Below, piece by piece: positions 35,169 through 43,758 of a stretch of DNA of 64,000 nt (positions within the stretch are counted from its first letter, which is position 1; each line of letters begins with the position of its first letter). The notes beneath the pieces are model-generated. The model searched no databases, was not told the origin of the DNA, and saw only the letters and a program-made list of their open reading frames with translations. Location: positions 44,763-108,762 of the forward strand of contig NZ_QLSU01000032.1 in the NCBI RefSeq assembly GCF_003268775.1, in the 5' to 3' direction. Source of the stretch: Paraburkholderia unamae (GTDB taxonomy: Bacteria; Pseudomonadota; Gammaproteobacteria; Burkholderiales; Burkholderiaceae). The translations under genes and the position numbers were made by a program.

Positions 35169-35184
35169 TGGCATGGAAGCTGCT
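35169..35184 (+). promoter_or_regulatory. Sigma-54 (-24/-12) promoter for glnA
   Basis: TGGCATGGAAGCTGCT matches TGGCAC-N5-TTGCW with the obligatory GG and GC pairs 10 nt apart (35170-35171 and 35182-35183). Transcription would start near 35195, giving a glnA leader of about 125 nt. Confidence 0.7.
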
Positions 35185-35319
35185 TTATACGTCTCGATCG
35201 ATTCGCAGCCGGCCAGCCGGGGTTAGCAGGACGGACCCAGGAAGGAGGCGGCCGGCGAGGATCAACAAGATTGGGACGGCGGCAGCGTTCGCCGAAATCG
35301 TTAATCAGGAGAATAGGTT

Positions 35320-36735
35320 ATGAGTAAATCCGTGGCCGACGTCATGCAGCTCGTCAAGGACGAAGACGTCAAGTTTGTCGACTTCCGCTTCACGGACACG
35401 CGCGGCAAGGAGCAACACGTCTCGGTTCCGTTGTCGCATTTCGACGAAGACAAGTTCGAGTCGGGCCATGCGTTTGACGGTTCGTCGATCGCCGGCTGGA
35501 AGGGCATCGAAGCCTCGGACATGCTGCTCGTCCCGGACGCGAACACGGCCTTCATCGACCCGTTCTACGAAGAGTCCACGCTGGTGCTGACCTGCGACGT
35601 GGTCGAACCGGCTGACGGCAAGGGCTATGAGCGCGATCCGCGCTCGCTGGCAAAGCGCGCTGAAGCGTACCTGAAGAGCACGGGCCTGGGCGACACGGCC
35701 TTCTTCGGTCCGGAACCGGAATTCTTCATTTTCGACTCGGTCCAGTGGAACACGGACATGTCGGGTTCGTTCGTGAAGATCGGTTCGGACGAAGCACCGT
35801 GGTCGTCGGCACGTGAAATCGAAGGTGGCAACACGGGTCACCGTCCGGGCGTCAAGGGCGGCTACTTCCCGGTCGCTCCGGTCGACACGTTCCAGGACAT
35901 CCGTTCGGAAATGTGCCTGCTGCTCGAACAGATCGGCATCCCGGTCGAAGTGCACCACCACGAAGTCGCTGGCCAGGGCCAGAACGAAATCGGCACCAAG
36001 TTCTCGACGCTGGTTCAGCGCGCGGACTGGACGCAGCAGATGAAGTACATCATCCATAACGTGGCGCACACGTATGGCAAGACGGCTACGTTCATGCCGA
36101 AGCCGATCGTTGGCGACAACGGTTCGGGCATGCACGTTCACCAGTCGATCTGGAAGGACGGCCAGAACCTGTTCGCAGGCAACGGCTACGCAGGTCTGTC
36201 GGAATTCGCGCTGTTCTACATCGGCGGCATCATCAAGCACGCTCGCGCGCTGAACGCCATCACGAACCCGTCGACGAACTCGTACAAGCGTCTGGTTCCG
36301 CACTTCGAAGCACCGGTCAAGCTGGCTTACTCGGCACGCAACCGTTCGGCATCGATCCGTATTCCGCACGTGTCGAACCCGAAGGGCCGCCGTATCGAAA
36401 CGCGCTTCCCGGACCCGATGGCCAACCCGTACCTGTGCTTCTCGGCACTGATGATGGCAGGTCTGGACGGTGTGCAGAACAAGATCCATCCGGGCGAAGC
36501 CGCCGACAAGAACCTGTACGACCTGCCGCCGGAAGAGGATGCAAAGATCCCGACCGTTTGCGCCGGCCTCGACCAGGCTCTGGAAGCACTCGACAAGGAT
36601 CGCGAGTTCCTGACGCGCGGTGGCGTGTTCACCGACGGCATGATCGACGCCTACCTCGCACTGAAGGAAGGCGAGCTGCAACGCGTGCGTATGACCACGC
36701 ACCCGGTCGAGTTCGAACTGTACTACTCGCTGTAA
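35320..36735 (+). CDS. glnA: Glutamine synthetase, type I (GlnA)
   Basis: A 471-aa enzyme that makes glutamine from glutamate, ammonia and ATP as a dodecamer. Family motifs are complete: FDGSSIAGW, GPEPEFFIFD, VEVHHHEVAGQGQNEIGTKF, NGSGMHVHQS and the regulatory Tyr 400 in NLYDLPPEE, the adenylylation site. Codon choice is visibly different from neighbours (GGT, GTT, GCA and CGT used freely), as expected for a highly expressed gene. CAGGAGAATAGG precedes the ATG. Upstream NtrC sites and a sigma-54 promoter indicate nitrogen control. Confidence 0.99.
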   Translation: MSKSVADVMQLVKDEDVKFVDFRFTDTRGKEQHVSVPLSHFDEDKFESGHAFDGSSIAGWKGIEASDMLLVPDANTAFIDPFYEESTLVLTCDVVEPADGKGYERDPRSLAKRAEAYLKSTGLGDTAFFGPEPEFFIFDSVQWNTDMSGSFVKIGSDEAPWSSAREIEGGNTGHRPGVKGGYFPVAPVDTFQDIRSEMCLLLEQIGIPVEVHHHEVAGQGQNEIGTKFSTLVQRADWTQQMKYIIHNVAHTYGKTATFMPKPIVGDNGSGMHVHQSIWKDGQNLFAGNGYAGLSEFALFYIGGIIKHARALNAITNPSTNSYKRLVPHFEAPVKLAYSARNRSASIRIPHVSNPKGRRIETRFPDPMANPYLCFSALMMAGLDGVQNKIHPGEAADKNLYDLPPEEDAKIPTVCAGLDQALEALDKDREFLTRGGVFTDGMIDAYLALKEGELQRVRMTTHPVEFELYYSL

Positions 36736-36823
36736 CTGGCGATGGCGCTTCGCCGGGCTGTATTCAAGCGAAGCGCCGGTTCAGTTTGTTCGACTCGCAG
36801 CACGACGCTTGCGATCAGTCTCG

Positions 36824-36849
36824 AAGGGACGGCGGTGCCGTCCCTTTTT
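36824..36849 (+). terminator. Terminator after glnA
   Basis: AGGGACGGC-ggt-GCCGTCCC followed by five T (stem 36825-36833 with 36837-36845). It separates glnA from glnL, which then needs read-through or its own promoter. Confidence 0.9.
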
Positions 36850-36938
36850 CGTTGGGCCGCCAGACGTGCCGAGGCGGCGCCACCGTTCTTCACGACCCGG
36901 ACCGTTGCTGGCGCGCCGCATGGCCGCCGGCCTGAAAC

Positions 36939-38081
36939 ATGGTGCTCAAGAATCTGATCAAGGCAAGAAAGGGCCACGCGGAGCCGCTCTCCGACGATGC
37001 GCCGCTCGTCGACTCCGGGTTGCTGCCCGGCTTCGAAGCGCTGCCGACCGTCGTGCTCGTGCTCGACAAGCGCACGCTGCGCGTGGCGTTCGCGAACCCT
37101 TCGGCCGAGGCGATGCTCGATCTTTCGCGCCGTCAGCTCGCGCAGATGGCGTGGTCCGATCTCTTCTCGAACGCGGACGAACTGCTCACCACGATTGCGT
37201 CGATCGCCGAGCATCGCTTCCACGCGACGCGCCTTGACGCGTCGCTGGAGCGCCCCGGCCGCGAACCGCTCAACGTGCATGCGATCGTCGGCTTTCTCGA
37301 AAGCGCGCCCGACTATGTGCTGCTCGAACTCTTCGAGAACGAGCGGCACTTGCGCAGCGACCGCGAGGAGCGCATTCACGACCTCACGGCCGTGAACAAG
37401 CATCTGATCCGCAATCTCGCGCACGAGATCAAGAATCCGCTCGGCGGCATTCGGGGCGCGGCACAACTGCTCGAATTCGAGCTTGGCGCGCTGGAGCGCG
37501 ACGAGTTGCGTGAGTACACGCAGGTGGTCATCAAGGAGTCGGACCGCCTGCAAACGCTGGTCGACCGGCTGCTGGAACCGCACCGTCATCCACACATCGT
37601 CGGCGACGTGAACATTCACGAAGTGTGCGAGCGCGTGCGCGCCGTGATCCTCGCGGAATTCCCGCGCGGCCTCACGATCGAGCGCGACTACGACGTGAGC
37701 GTGCCCGACCTGCGCGGCGACAAGGAGCAACTGATCCAGGCACTGCTCAATATCGTGCGCAACGCGGCGCAGGCGCTGCGCGAGCGCATTTCGCAGGGCG
37801 ACGCGCGCATTGAGTTGCGCACGCGCATTGCGCGCAAGGTGACGATTTCAAAGCGCTTGTGCAAGCTGGCATTGGACTTGCATATCACTGACAACGGCCC
37901 CGGCATTCCCGAGGAGATCCGTGACCGCATCTTCTATCCGCTCGTCTCCGGACGCGAGGATGGCAGCGGTCTCGGCCTCACGCTCGCGCAGACGTTCGTG
38001 CAGCAGCACGACGGACTGATCGAAGTGGATAGCCGGCCAGGCCACACCGAGTTTCAGATTCTGTTGCCGCTTGATAACTGA
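36939..38081 (+). CDS. glnL: Nitrogen regulation sensor kinase NtrB (GlnL)
   Basis: A 380-aa cytoplasmic histidine kinase without transmembrane segments. The N-terminal PAS domain (about residues 30-130) is followed by the phosphoacceptor region LIRNLAHEIKNPLGGIRGAA with His 162. The ATP-binding N-box is QALLNIVRNAAQAL, then DNGPGIPEEIRDRIFYPLVS and GSGLGLTLAQ. NtrB phosphorylates NtrC under nitrogen limitation and is switched by PII. The PAS domain starts after an acidic 25-residue leader. The ATG at 36939 has a weak ribosome binding site. Confidence 0.96.
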   Translation: MVLKNLIKARKGHAEPLSDDAPLVDSGLLPGFEALPTVVLVLDKRTLRVAFANPSAEAMLDLSRRQLAQMAWSDLFSNADELLTTIASIAEHRFHATRLDASLERPGREPLNVHAIVGFLESAPDYVLLELFENERHLRSDREERIHDLTAVNKHLIRNLAHEIKNPLGGIRGAAQLLEFELGALERDELREYTQVVIKESDRLQTLVDRLLEPHRHPHIVGDVNIHEVCERVRAVILAEFPRGLTIERDYDVSVPDLRGDKEQLIQALLNIVRNAAQALRERISQGDARIELRTRIARKVTISKRLCKLALDLHITDNGPGIPEEIRDRIFYPLVSGREDGSGLGLTLAQTFVQQHDGLIEVDSRPGHTEFQILLPLDN

Positions 38082-38147
38082 GCCGATAACCGAAGCTGTT
38101 TTTAGACTGACCGATACCGCACGCCACCAGGACTTCTGACCGACCTT

Positions 38148-39719
38148 ATGAAGCCGATCTGGATAGTAGACGACGACCAATCGATACGCTGGGTGCTTGA
38201 AAAGGCCCTGGCCCGCGAGAACTTCGCCACCCGCAGCTTCTCGAATGTGCGCGAAGCCGCGAGCGCGCTCGATCACGACAGCCCGCAGGTGCTCGTCTCC
38301 GACATCCGCATGCCGGGCGGCTCGGGCCTCGAGCTGTTGCAGACCGTGCGCGAGCGCGTGCCGGGCTTGCCCGTCATCATCATGACGGCGTTCTCGGACC
38401 TCGATAGCGCAGTGGCCGCATTTCAGGGCGGCGCGTTCGAGTATCTCGCCAAGCCCTTCGACGTGGACAAGGCTGTCGAGCTGATTCGCCGCGCCGTGGA
38501 CGAAAGCATGCGCGGCGAGCAGCAGTGGGACGAACGTCCCGCCGAAGCGCCCGAAATGCTCGGCCAGGCGCCCGCCATGCAGGACATGTTCCGCGCCATC
38601 GGACGGCTTTCGCATTCGGCCGCCACCGTGCTCATCACGGGCGAGTCGGGCACCGGAAAGGAGCTTGTCGCGCGCGCCTTGCACCGACATAGCCCACGGG
38701 CGAACGGGCCGTTCATCGCGCTGAACACCGCGGCCATTCCGAAGGATCTTCTGGAGTCCGAACTGTTCGGTCATGAGCGCGGTGCGTTCACGGGCGCGCA
38801 GGCCATGCGCCAGGGCCGCTTCGAACAGGCCGAGAACGGCACGCTGTTCCTCGACGAAATCGGCGACATGCCGTTCGACCTGCAAACGCGCCTCTTGCGC
38901 GTGCTCTCGGACGGGCAGTTCTACCGCGTGGGCGGACACAATCCGCTGCGTGCCAACGTGCGCGTGATTGCCGCCACGCACCAGAACCTCGAAACGCGTG
39001 TGCGCCAGGGGCTGTTCCGCGAGGACTTGTATCACCGGCTCAATGTGATCCGGCTGCGCTTGCCCGCGTTGCGCGAGCGCAGCGAGGACATTCCGCTGCT
39101 CACGCGCCACTTCCTCCAGAAGAGCGCGCGCGAACTGGGCGTGGAGCCCAAGCGCGTGTCGGACGAAGCGCTCGCGTATATGTCGGCGCTGCCGTTTCAG
39201 GGCAACGTACGCCAGCTCGAGAATCTCGCGAACTGGCTCACGGTGATGGCGCCCGCGCAGACCATCGAGATCAAGGACTTGCCGCCCGATCTCGTGCCGG
39301 CTCATGGCGCGCCGGGCGCGGCTGCGGCGCTCGCCGAAGGGGTGAGCGTTGCCGATGCGGCGGCGGGCGCGGCGACCAACGGTGCGGCGGCCGCATTGCC
39401 GATTGCCGGCGCGGCTCCCGGCGCGGGCTTGCCTGGTGCGCTGGGCGGCGTGGTGTTCGCGACACCTGGCGCCGGCGCGGCCAACGGCGCCGCCATCTCG
39501 CCGCTGAGCGTGTGGGAGAGCGGCTTGCGCACGGAAGTCGCGCGCCTGCTGCGCGAAAACAGCGCGGACGTGATGGACGAGCTTTCGCGTCGCTTCGAAG
39601 CCGCGGTGATACGCGAGGCGCTCGACTTCACGCGCGGGCGCAAGGTGGAGGCGGCCGAGCGCCTCGGCATCGGCCGCAACACCATCACGCGCAAGATCCA
39701 GGAACTCAATCTGGAATGA
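38148..39719 (+). CDS. glnG: Nitrogen regulator NtrC (GlnG), sigma-54 activator
   Basis: A 523-aa bacterial enhancer-binding protein. Its receiver domain has phosphoacceptor Asp 52 (VLVSDIRMPGGSG). The AAA+ domain has GESGTGKE near residue 165 and the sigma-54-contacting GAFTGA near 211. A C-terminal Fis-type helix-turn-helix follows (AAERLGIGRNTITRKIQEL). Between AAA+ and HTH it carries an unusually long Ala/Gly-rich linker (about residues 385-450), accounting for its greater length than the 469-aa enteric protein. Encoded 66 bp after glnL, in the same operon. Confidence 0.97.
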   Translation: MKPIWIVDDDQSIRWVLEKALARENFATRSFSNVREAASALDHDSPQVLVSDIRMPGGSGLELLQTVRERVPGLPVIIMTAFSDLDSAVAAFQGGAFEYLAKPFDVDKAVELIRRAVDESMRGEQQWDERPAEAPEMLGQAPAMQDMFRAIGRLSHSAATVLITGESGTGKELVARALHRHSPRANGPFIALNTAAIPKDLLESELFGHERGAFTGAQAMRQGRFEQAENGTLFLDEIGDMPFDLQTRLLRVLSDGQFYRVGGHNPLRANVRVIAATHQNLETRVRQGLFREDLYHRLNVIRLRLPALRERSEDIPLLTRHFLQKSARELGVEPKRVSDEALAYMSALPFQGNVRQLENLANWLTVMAPAQTIEIKDLPPDLVPAHGAPGAAAALAEGVSVADAAAGAATNGAAAALPIAGAAPGAGLPGALGGVVFATPGAGAANGAAISPLSVWESGLRTEVARLLRENSADVMDELSRRFEAAVIREALDFTRGRKVEAAERLGIGRNTITRKIQELNLE

Positions 39720-39851
39720 GCCTGCATTGGCCGGATGCATGAGCCAATGAGGCGCCGGGCTGGCTTCGCGCAATGCGAGCCGGCCCGGTGCGCAGTGCGC
39801 CGACGCGCACACAGGGCATAATCGACGCTGTTTTCCTGTCGACGACCGATC

Positions 39852-41945
39852 ATGCCCGTGACTTCCCCCTGGCCCGCCGAGGCCGATCCCTTCCTTTCCC
39901 TCGAATCGCTCGACGACCCCGCCGTCATTGCTTGGGTCGAGTCGCAGAATGCGCGCACGCGCGCCGCGTGGCATGGCGGCGCGCGCTTCGAGGCGCTGGA
40001 GAAGCGCCTCGCGCAGGCCTATTTGCCGCGCGAGCGGCCGGTGATCCCGAGCCGCTGGCAGGAGTGGGCCTACGACCTCTGGGAGGACGAGGACAATCCC
40101 AAGGGCCTGTGGCGCCGCGCGCTCTGGGCCGACTGGCGTGCGCACAAGCCGCAGTGGCAAACGCTCATCGACTTCGACGCGCTCGGCGCGAAAGAGGGCA
40201 TGCCGTGGGTTTGCGCGGGCATCGACATCCTCTACCCGGACGGCGACCGCGCGCTGATCCAGCTTTCCGATGGCGGCTCCGACGCGGTCATCGTGCGCGA
40301 ATTCGACATCGCGCGGCGCGAGTTCGTCGATGGCGGCTTCGCCATCGCCAAAGAAGGCAAGCACATCATTTCGTGGATCGACCGCGATACGGTGTACCTG
40401 GGTTGGGACGCCGGCGGCAAGATCGGGAAGAAGATGCTCACACGCTCGGGGTATCCGCGCGAGGTGCGCCGCTGGACGCGCGGCACGGCGCTTGCCGACG
40501 CGCCCGTGGTGTTCAGCGGCGAGTTCGACGACATCAGCGTGGAAGGCGACTACGACCCGGTCGAGAAGCGCCACGACGTGGTGCGCAGCGTCGACTTCTT
40601 CGATTCCTGTTCCTATCGTCTGGATGAGCACGGCGACTGGCAGCTCTACGACGTGCCCACGCACGTCGCGGTGGGCGCGTGGCACGGTTGGCTGCTGCTG
40701 GAGCCGCGCCTCGACTGGACGATTTCAGGCGCCGCGTACAAGGGCGGCGCGCTGCTCGCGATCCGCGAAGACGCCTTCCTCGCAGGCGATCGCACGTTCA
40801 CGACGCTGTTCGCGCCCACGCCGGTGACTTCCGCCTGCGACTGGACCAATACGCAAAACGTCTTGATCGTCTCCTGGCTCGATGACGTGCAGAGCCGCAC
40901 CATGCTCTGGCAGCCGCAGCAGGCCGATGGCGCATGGCGCTGGGAGTCGCGCGTGTTTCCGTCGCGCGCGAGTGCGCAGGTGGATGTGTCGCCCATTGAG
41001 GACACGCTCAACGACGAGGTGTTCGTCGACGTGGACGATTACCTGCTGCCCCCCGAATACTGCCTCGCCGATCTCGCGCAGGCCGATCTCCAGCAGTGGG
41101 AATTGCTCGACCGTTGGCCCACGCAGTTCGACGCCGGGCCGCTCACGGTCATCCGTGCGCATGCGAAATCGGCGGACGGCACGAGCGTGCCGTTCACGGT
41201 GATCGGCCCGAAAGCCGTGCTCGAAGGCGAGTCGCGCAAGGCGTCGCCGTGTCTGCTCACAGGCTACGGCGGCTTCGCGATCGCGCTTACGCCGCAATAT
41301 CTCGTGGGCTCGGGCATCGGCTGGCTGGAGCAGGGCGGCGTGGTGGCGATCGCGCACATTCGCGGCGGTGGCGAGTATGGCACCGCGTGGCACGTGGAGG
41401 CACAGCGCGAACACCGGCAACGCTCGTTCGACGACTTCATCGCCGTGGCCGAACAGTTGATCGCCGACGGCTATACGAGCGCCGCGCAGCTCGGCATCAA
41501 GGGCGGCAGCAACGGCGGGCTGCTGGTGGGCGCGTGCATGGTGCAGCGTCCCGAACTGTTCGGCGCCGTGGTGTGCGAAGTGCCGTTGCTCGACATGCAG
41601 CGCTACCCGCTGCTGCATGCGGGCGCGTCATGGATCGACGAATACGGCGATCCTGAGGACGCCGAAGAAGCGCGCGCGCTCGCCGCGTACTCGCCGTACC
41701 ACCACGTGAAGCCCGGTGTCGTGTACCCGTCCTCGCTTTTCACGACTTCGACGAGCGACGACCGCGTGCACCCGTCGCATGCGCGCAAGATGGTCGCGCG
41801 CATGCAGCAGCAGGGGCACGCGAACGTCTGGTATCTGGAGAACACCGAAGGCGGACATGGTCCCGGCAGTGATTCGCTCGAGCGCGCGCAGTACGACGCG
41901 TTCGTCTATCGCTTCCTGTGGACCACGCTCGGCGGGAACTGGTAA
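39852..41945 (+). CDS. Prolyl oligopeptidase family serine peptidase (S9A)
   Basis: A 697-aa cytoplasmic peptidase. A seven-bladed propeller (about residues 70-420) precedes an alpha/beta-hydrolase domain with nucleophile Ser 553 in KGGSNGGLLVGA. The Asp region is SDDRVHPSHARKM and the catalytic His is in TEGGHGPGSD. RGGGEYGTAWH is also typical of S9A enzymes. It cleaves after proline in short peptides. There is no signal peptide. The gene is convergent with xthA, with only 9 bp between stops. Confidence 0.94.
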   Translation: MPVTSPWPAEADPFLSLESLDDPAVIAWVESQNARTRAAWHGGARFEALEKRLAQAYLPRERPVIPSRWQEWAYDLWEDEDNPKGLWRRALWADWRAHKPQWQTLIDFDALGAKEGMPWVCAGIDILYPDGDRALIQLSDGGSDAVIVREFDIARREFVDGGFAIAKEGKHIISWIDRDTVYLGWDAGGKIGKKMLTRSGYPREVRRWTRGTALADAPVVFSGEFDDISVEGDYDPVEKRHDVVRSVDFFDSCSYRLDEHGDWQLYDVPTHVAVGAWHGWLLLEPRLDWTISGAAYKGGALLAIREDAFLAGDRTFTTLFAPTPVTSACDWTNTQNVLIVSWLDDVQSRTMLWQPQQADGAWRWESRVFPSRASAQVDVSPIEDTLNDEVFVDVDDYLLPPEYCLADLAQADLQQWELLDRWPTQFDAGPLTVIRAHAKSADGTSVPFTVIGPKAVLEGESRKASPCLLTGYGGFAIALTPQYLVGSGIGWLEQGGVVAIAHIRGGGEYGTAWHVEAQREHRQRSFDDFIAVAEQLIADGYTSAAQLGIKGGSNGGLLVGACMVQRPELFGAVVCEVPLLDMQRYPLLHAGASWIDEYGDPEDAEEARALAAYSPYHHVKPGVVYPSSLFTTSTSDDRVHPSHARKMVARMQQQGHANVWYLENTEGGHGPGSDSLERAQYDAFVYRFLWTTLGGNW

Positions 41946-41954
41946 GGCGGGGGC

Positions 41955-42740
41955 TCAGCCGCCGATATCGAGCGTGGCGATCACCGGCGTGTGATCGGAC
42001 GGCTGTTCCCACTTGCGCGGCACCTTGTCCACTTCACACGCGGTGAGGTGTTGCGCAAGCGCGGGCGAGAGGAGAATGTGGTCGATGCGCAGGCCCGCGT
42101 TGCGGCGAAACGCGAACATGCGATAGTCCCACCACGTGAAGATCTTCTCCGGCTGCTCGAACTGGCGGAACGAATCGACGAAACCGAGCGCGATCAGGCG
42201 CTGGAACTGCGCGCGTTCCTCGGGCGAGACCAGGTTCTGGCCTTCCCAGGCCTTCGGGTCGTGTACATCGCGGTCTTCGGGGGCGATGTTGTAGTCGCCG
42301 AGCAGCGCGAGCTTCGGGTAGCGCTGCATCTCCTGCGCGAGCCAGTCGTGCATGGCGTCGAGCCATTGCAGCTTGTACGCGAACTTCTCGGTGCCCGGCG
42401 CCTGGCCGTTCGGAAAATACGCGCTCACCACGCGCACGTCGCCAATCGTGGTGGCGATCACGCGCTGCTGCGGATCTTCGAAGCCGGGAATATTGCGCAC
42501 GACCGTGGCTTCGTCCACGAAAAGCCCCTCGCGCACGAGGATGCCCACGCCGTTATAGGTCTTCTGGCCCGCGAACCAGCTGCGATAGCCGTGCGCTTCG
42601 AGATCGGCGCGCGGGAATTTGTCGTCGGTGAGCTTCAGCTCCTGGAGGCAGAGCACGTCGGTCTTGCTCTCGTTGAGCCAGTCGATGACGTGCTGTAGAC
42701 GGACCTTGAGGGAGTTGACGTTCCAGGTGGCGATTTTCAT
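41955..42740 (-). CDS. xthA: Exodeoxyribonuclease III (XthA)
   Basis: A 261-aa AP endonuclease/3'-5' exonuclease of base excision repair. The family motifs are MKIATWNVNSLKVRLQHV, LCLQELKL (metal-binding Glu), GDYNIAPEDRDVHD, RIDHILLSP and the final SDHTPVIATL with the catalytic Asp-His. Length is standard. Standing alone, it probably has its own promoter in the 125 bp upstream. Confidence 0.97.
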   Translation of the reverse strand: MKIATWNVNSLKVRLQHVIDWLNESKTDVLCLQELKLTDDKFPRADLEAHGYRSWFAGQKTYNGVGILVREGLFVDEATVVRNIPGFEDPQQRVIATTIGDVRVVSAYFPNGQAPGTEKFAYKLQWLDAMHDWLAQEMQRYPKLALLGDYNIAPEDRDVHDPKAWEGQNLVSPEERAQFQRLIALGFVDSFRQFEQPEKIFTWWDYRMFAFRRNAGLRIDHILLSPALAQHLTACEVDKVPRKWEQPSDHTPVIATLDIGG

Positions 42741-42865
42741 GTGAGGCTCGATAGGGTGGCGGCGCGCCGGGCGCTGCTACGCAAGGCGGTAAAGCGCGCA
42801 TCGCCAGTGCGACGCGCGCGCGACGCGCCATTATCGCCTGCTTCGCGCAGCCCGCGGCAGCGGCC

Positions 42866-43594
42866 TCACCATTCCTCCAGCCACGGCCTCAGATCGAGTT
42901 CGTGCGTCCAGGCGTCGCGCGGCTGCTGGTGCAGCGTCCAGTAGGCGTCGGCGATGTGCTCCGGGTTCAGGATGCCGTCGCGTTCCTTGAGCTTGTAGCG
43001 CTCGGGAAAATTCTCGCGGATGAATTCGGTGTCGATCGCGCCGTCGACGATGATCTGCGCGACGTGGACGCCTTGCGGGCCGAGTTCGCGCGCCATCGAC
43101 TGCGCGAGCGCGCGCAACGCGTGTTTCGCGCCCGCGAATGCCGCGAAGCCCGCCCGCCCGCGCACGCTCGCGGTCGCGCCCGTGAAGAAGATCGATCCGC
43201 GCGCGCGCGGCAGCATCACCTTTGCGGCTTCGCGGCCCATCAGGAAGCCGGCGAAGCAGGCCATTTCCCAGACCTTGTGATAGACGCGCGCCGTCGTTTC
43301 GGTAATGCCGAAGCGCACATTCGCGCCGATGTTGAAGATCGCCACTTCGATCGGCGCAATGCGCGCCTCGATGTCCGCGAACAAGGCGATCATGTCCTCT
43401 TCGTTGCGCGCGTCCGAGCCGAACGCGTACGCCTCGCCGCCTTCGGCTTCGATCTGAGCGACGAGCGGCGCGAGCTTGTCAGCGTGGCGGCGCGTCACGC
43501 AGGCAATGTAGCCCTCGCGCGCGAAACGGCGCGCAATCGCACCGCCCGTGGCGTCGCCCGCGCCGATCACCAGCACGGCTTTCTTTTGCGTCAT
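42866..43594 (-). CDS. Short-chain dehydrogenase/reductase lacking the catalytic Tyr
   Basis: A 242-aa Rossmann-fold protein. The cofactor loop AVLVIGAGDATGGAIARRF replaces the usual TGxxxGIG. NIGANVRFGITE stands for the NNAG region. In the active-site helix FAGAK (Phe 153, Lys 157) the canonical YxxxK tyrosine is phenylalanine. Such a protein may be an atypical reductase with another acid residue, or non-enzymatic. The start at 43594 (MTQKKAVLV) follows AGGAGACAAG. It is divergent from an IclR regulator 124 bp away, which probably controls it. Confidence 0.88.
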   Translation of the reverse strand: MTQKKAVLVIGAGDATGGAIARRFAREGYIACVTRRHADKLAPLVAQIEAEGGEAYAFGSDARNEEDMIALFADIEARIAPIEVAIFNIGANVRFGITETTARVYHKVWEMACFAGFLMGREAAKVMLPRARGSIFFTGATASVRGRAGFAAFAGAKHALRALAQSMARELGPQGVHVAQIIVDGAIDTEFIRENFPERYKLKERDGILNPEHIADAYWTLHQQPRDAWTHELDLRPWLEEW

Positions 43595-43624
43595 GGTGCT
43601 TGTCTCCTGATTATTTGACTGCAA

Positions 43625-43758
43625 TGCGGAATGAAAGACTGCATATCGGTTTCGAGTATCTTAGGCTGTGCTCGACAAGTCAAAGGTTTAGTGAGCGAAT
43701 CGAGGAAAACGTCGATTGATGTGCGCGCCGCATGGCGGTATATTGAACCGCATATCGG
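43625..43758. promoter_or_regulatory. Two copies of a GCGG-ACnGCATATCGG motif in the SDR/IclR divergent region
   Basis: Copy A (43625-43649) and copy B (43734-43758) match at 17 of 25 positions, with GCATATCGG identical. They lie 109 bp apart around the divergent promoters. Their spacing and position suggest binding sites of the IclR regulator. Copy B would lie inside the coding region if the most upstream start is used. Confidence 0.45.

Larger units (their letters stand above)
34867..35319. other. glnA upstream regulatory region
   Basis: No gene. The 450 bp hold the NtrC-type sites and sigma-54 element listed separately. They are clearly AT-richer than the flanking genes around 34980-35060. 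Confidence 0.7.
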
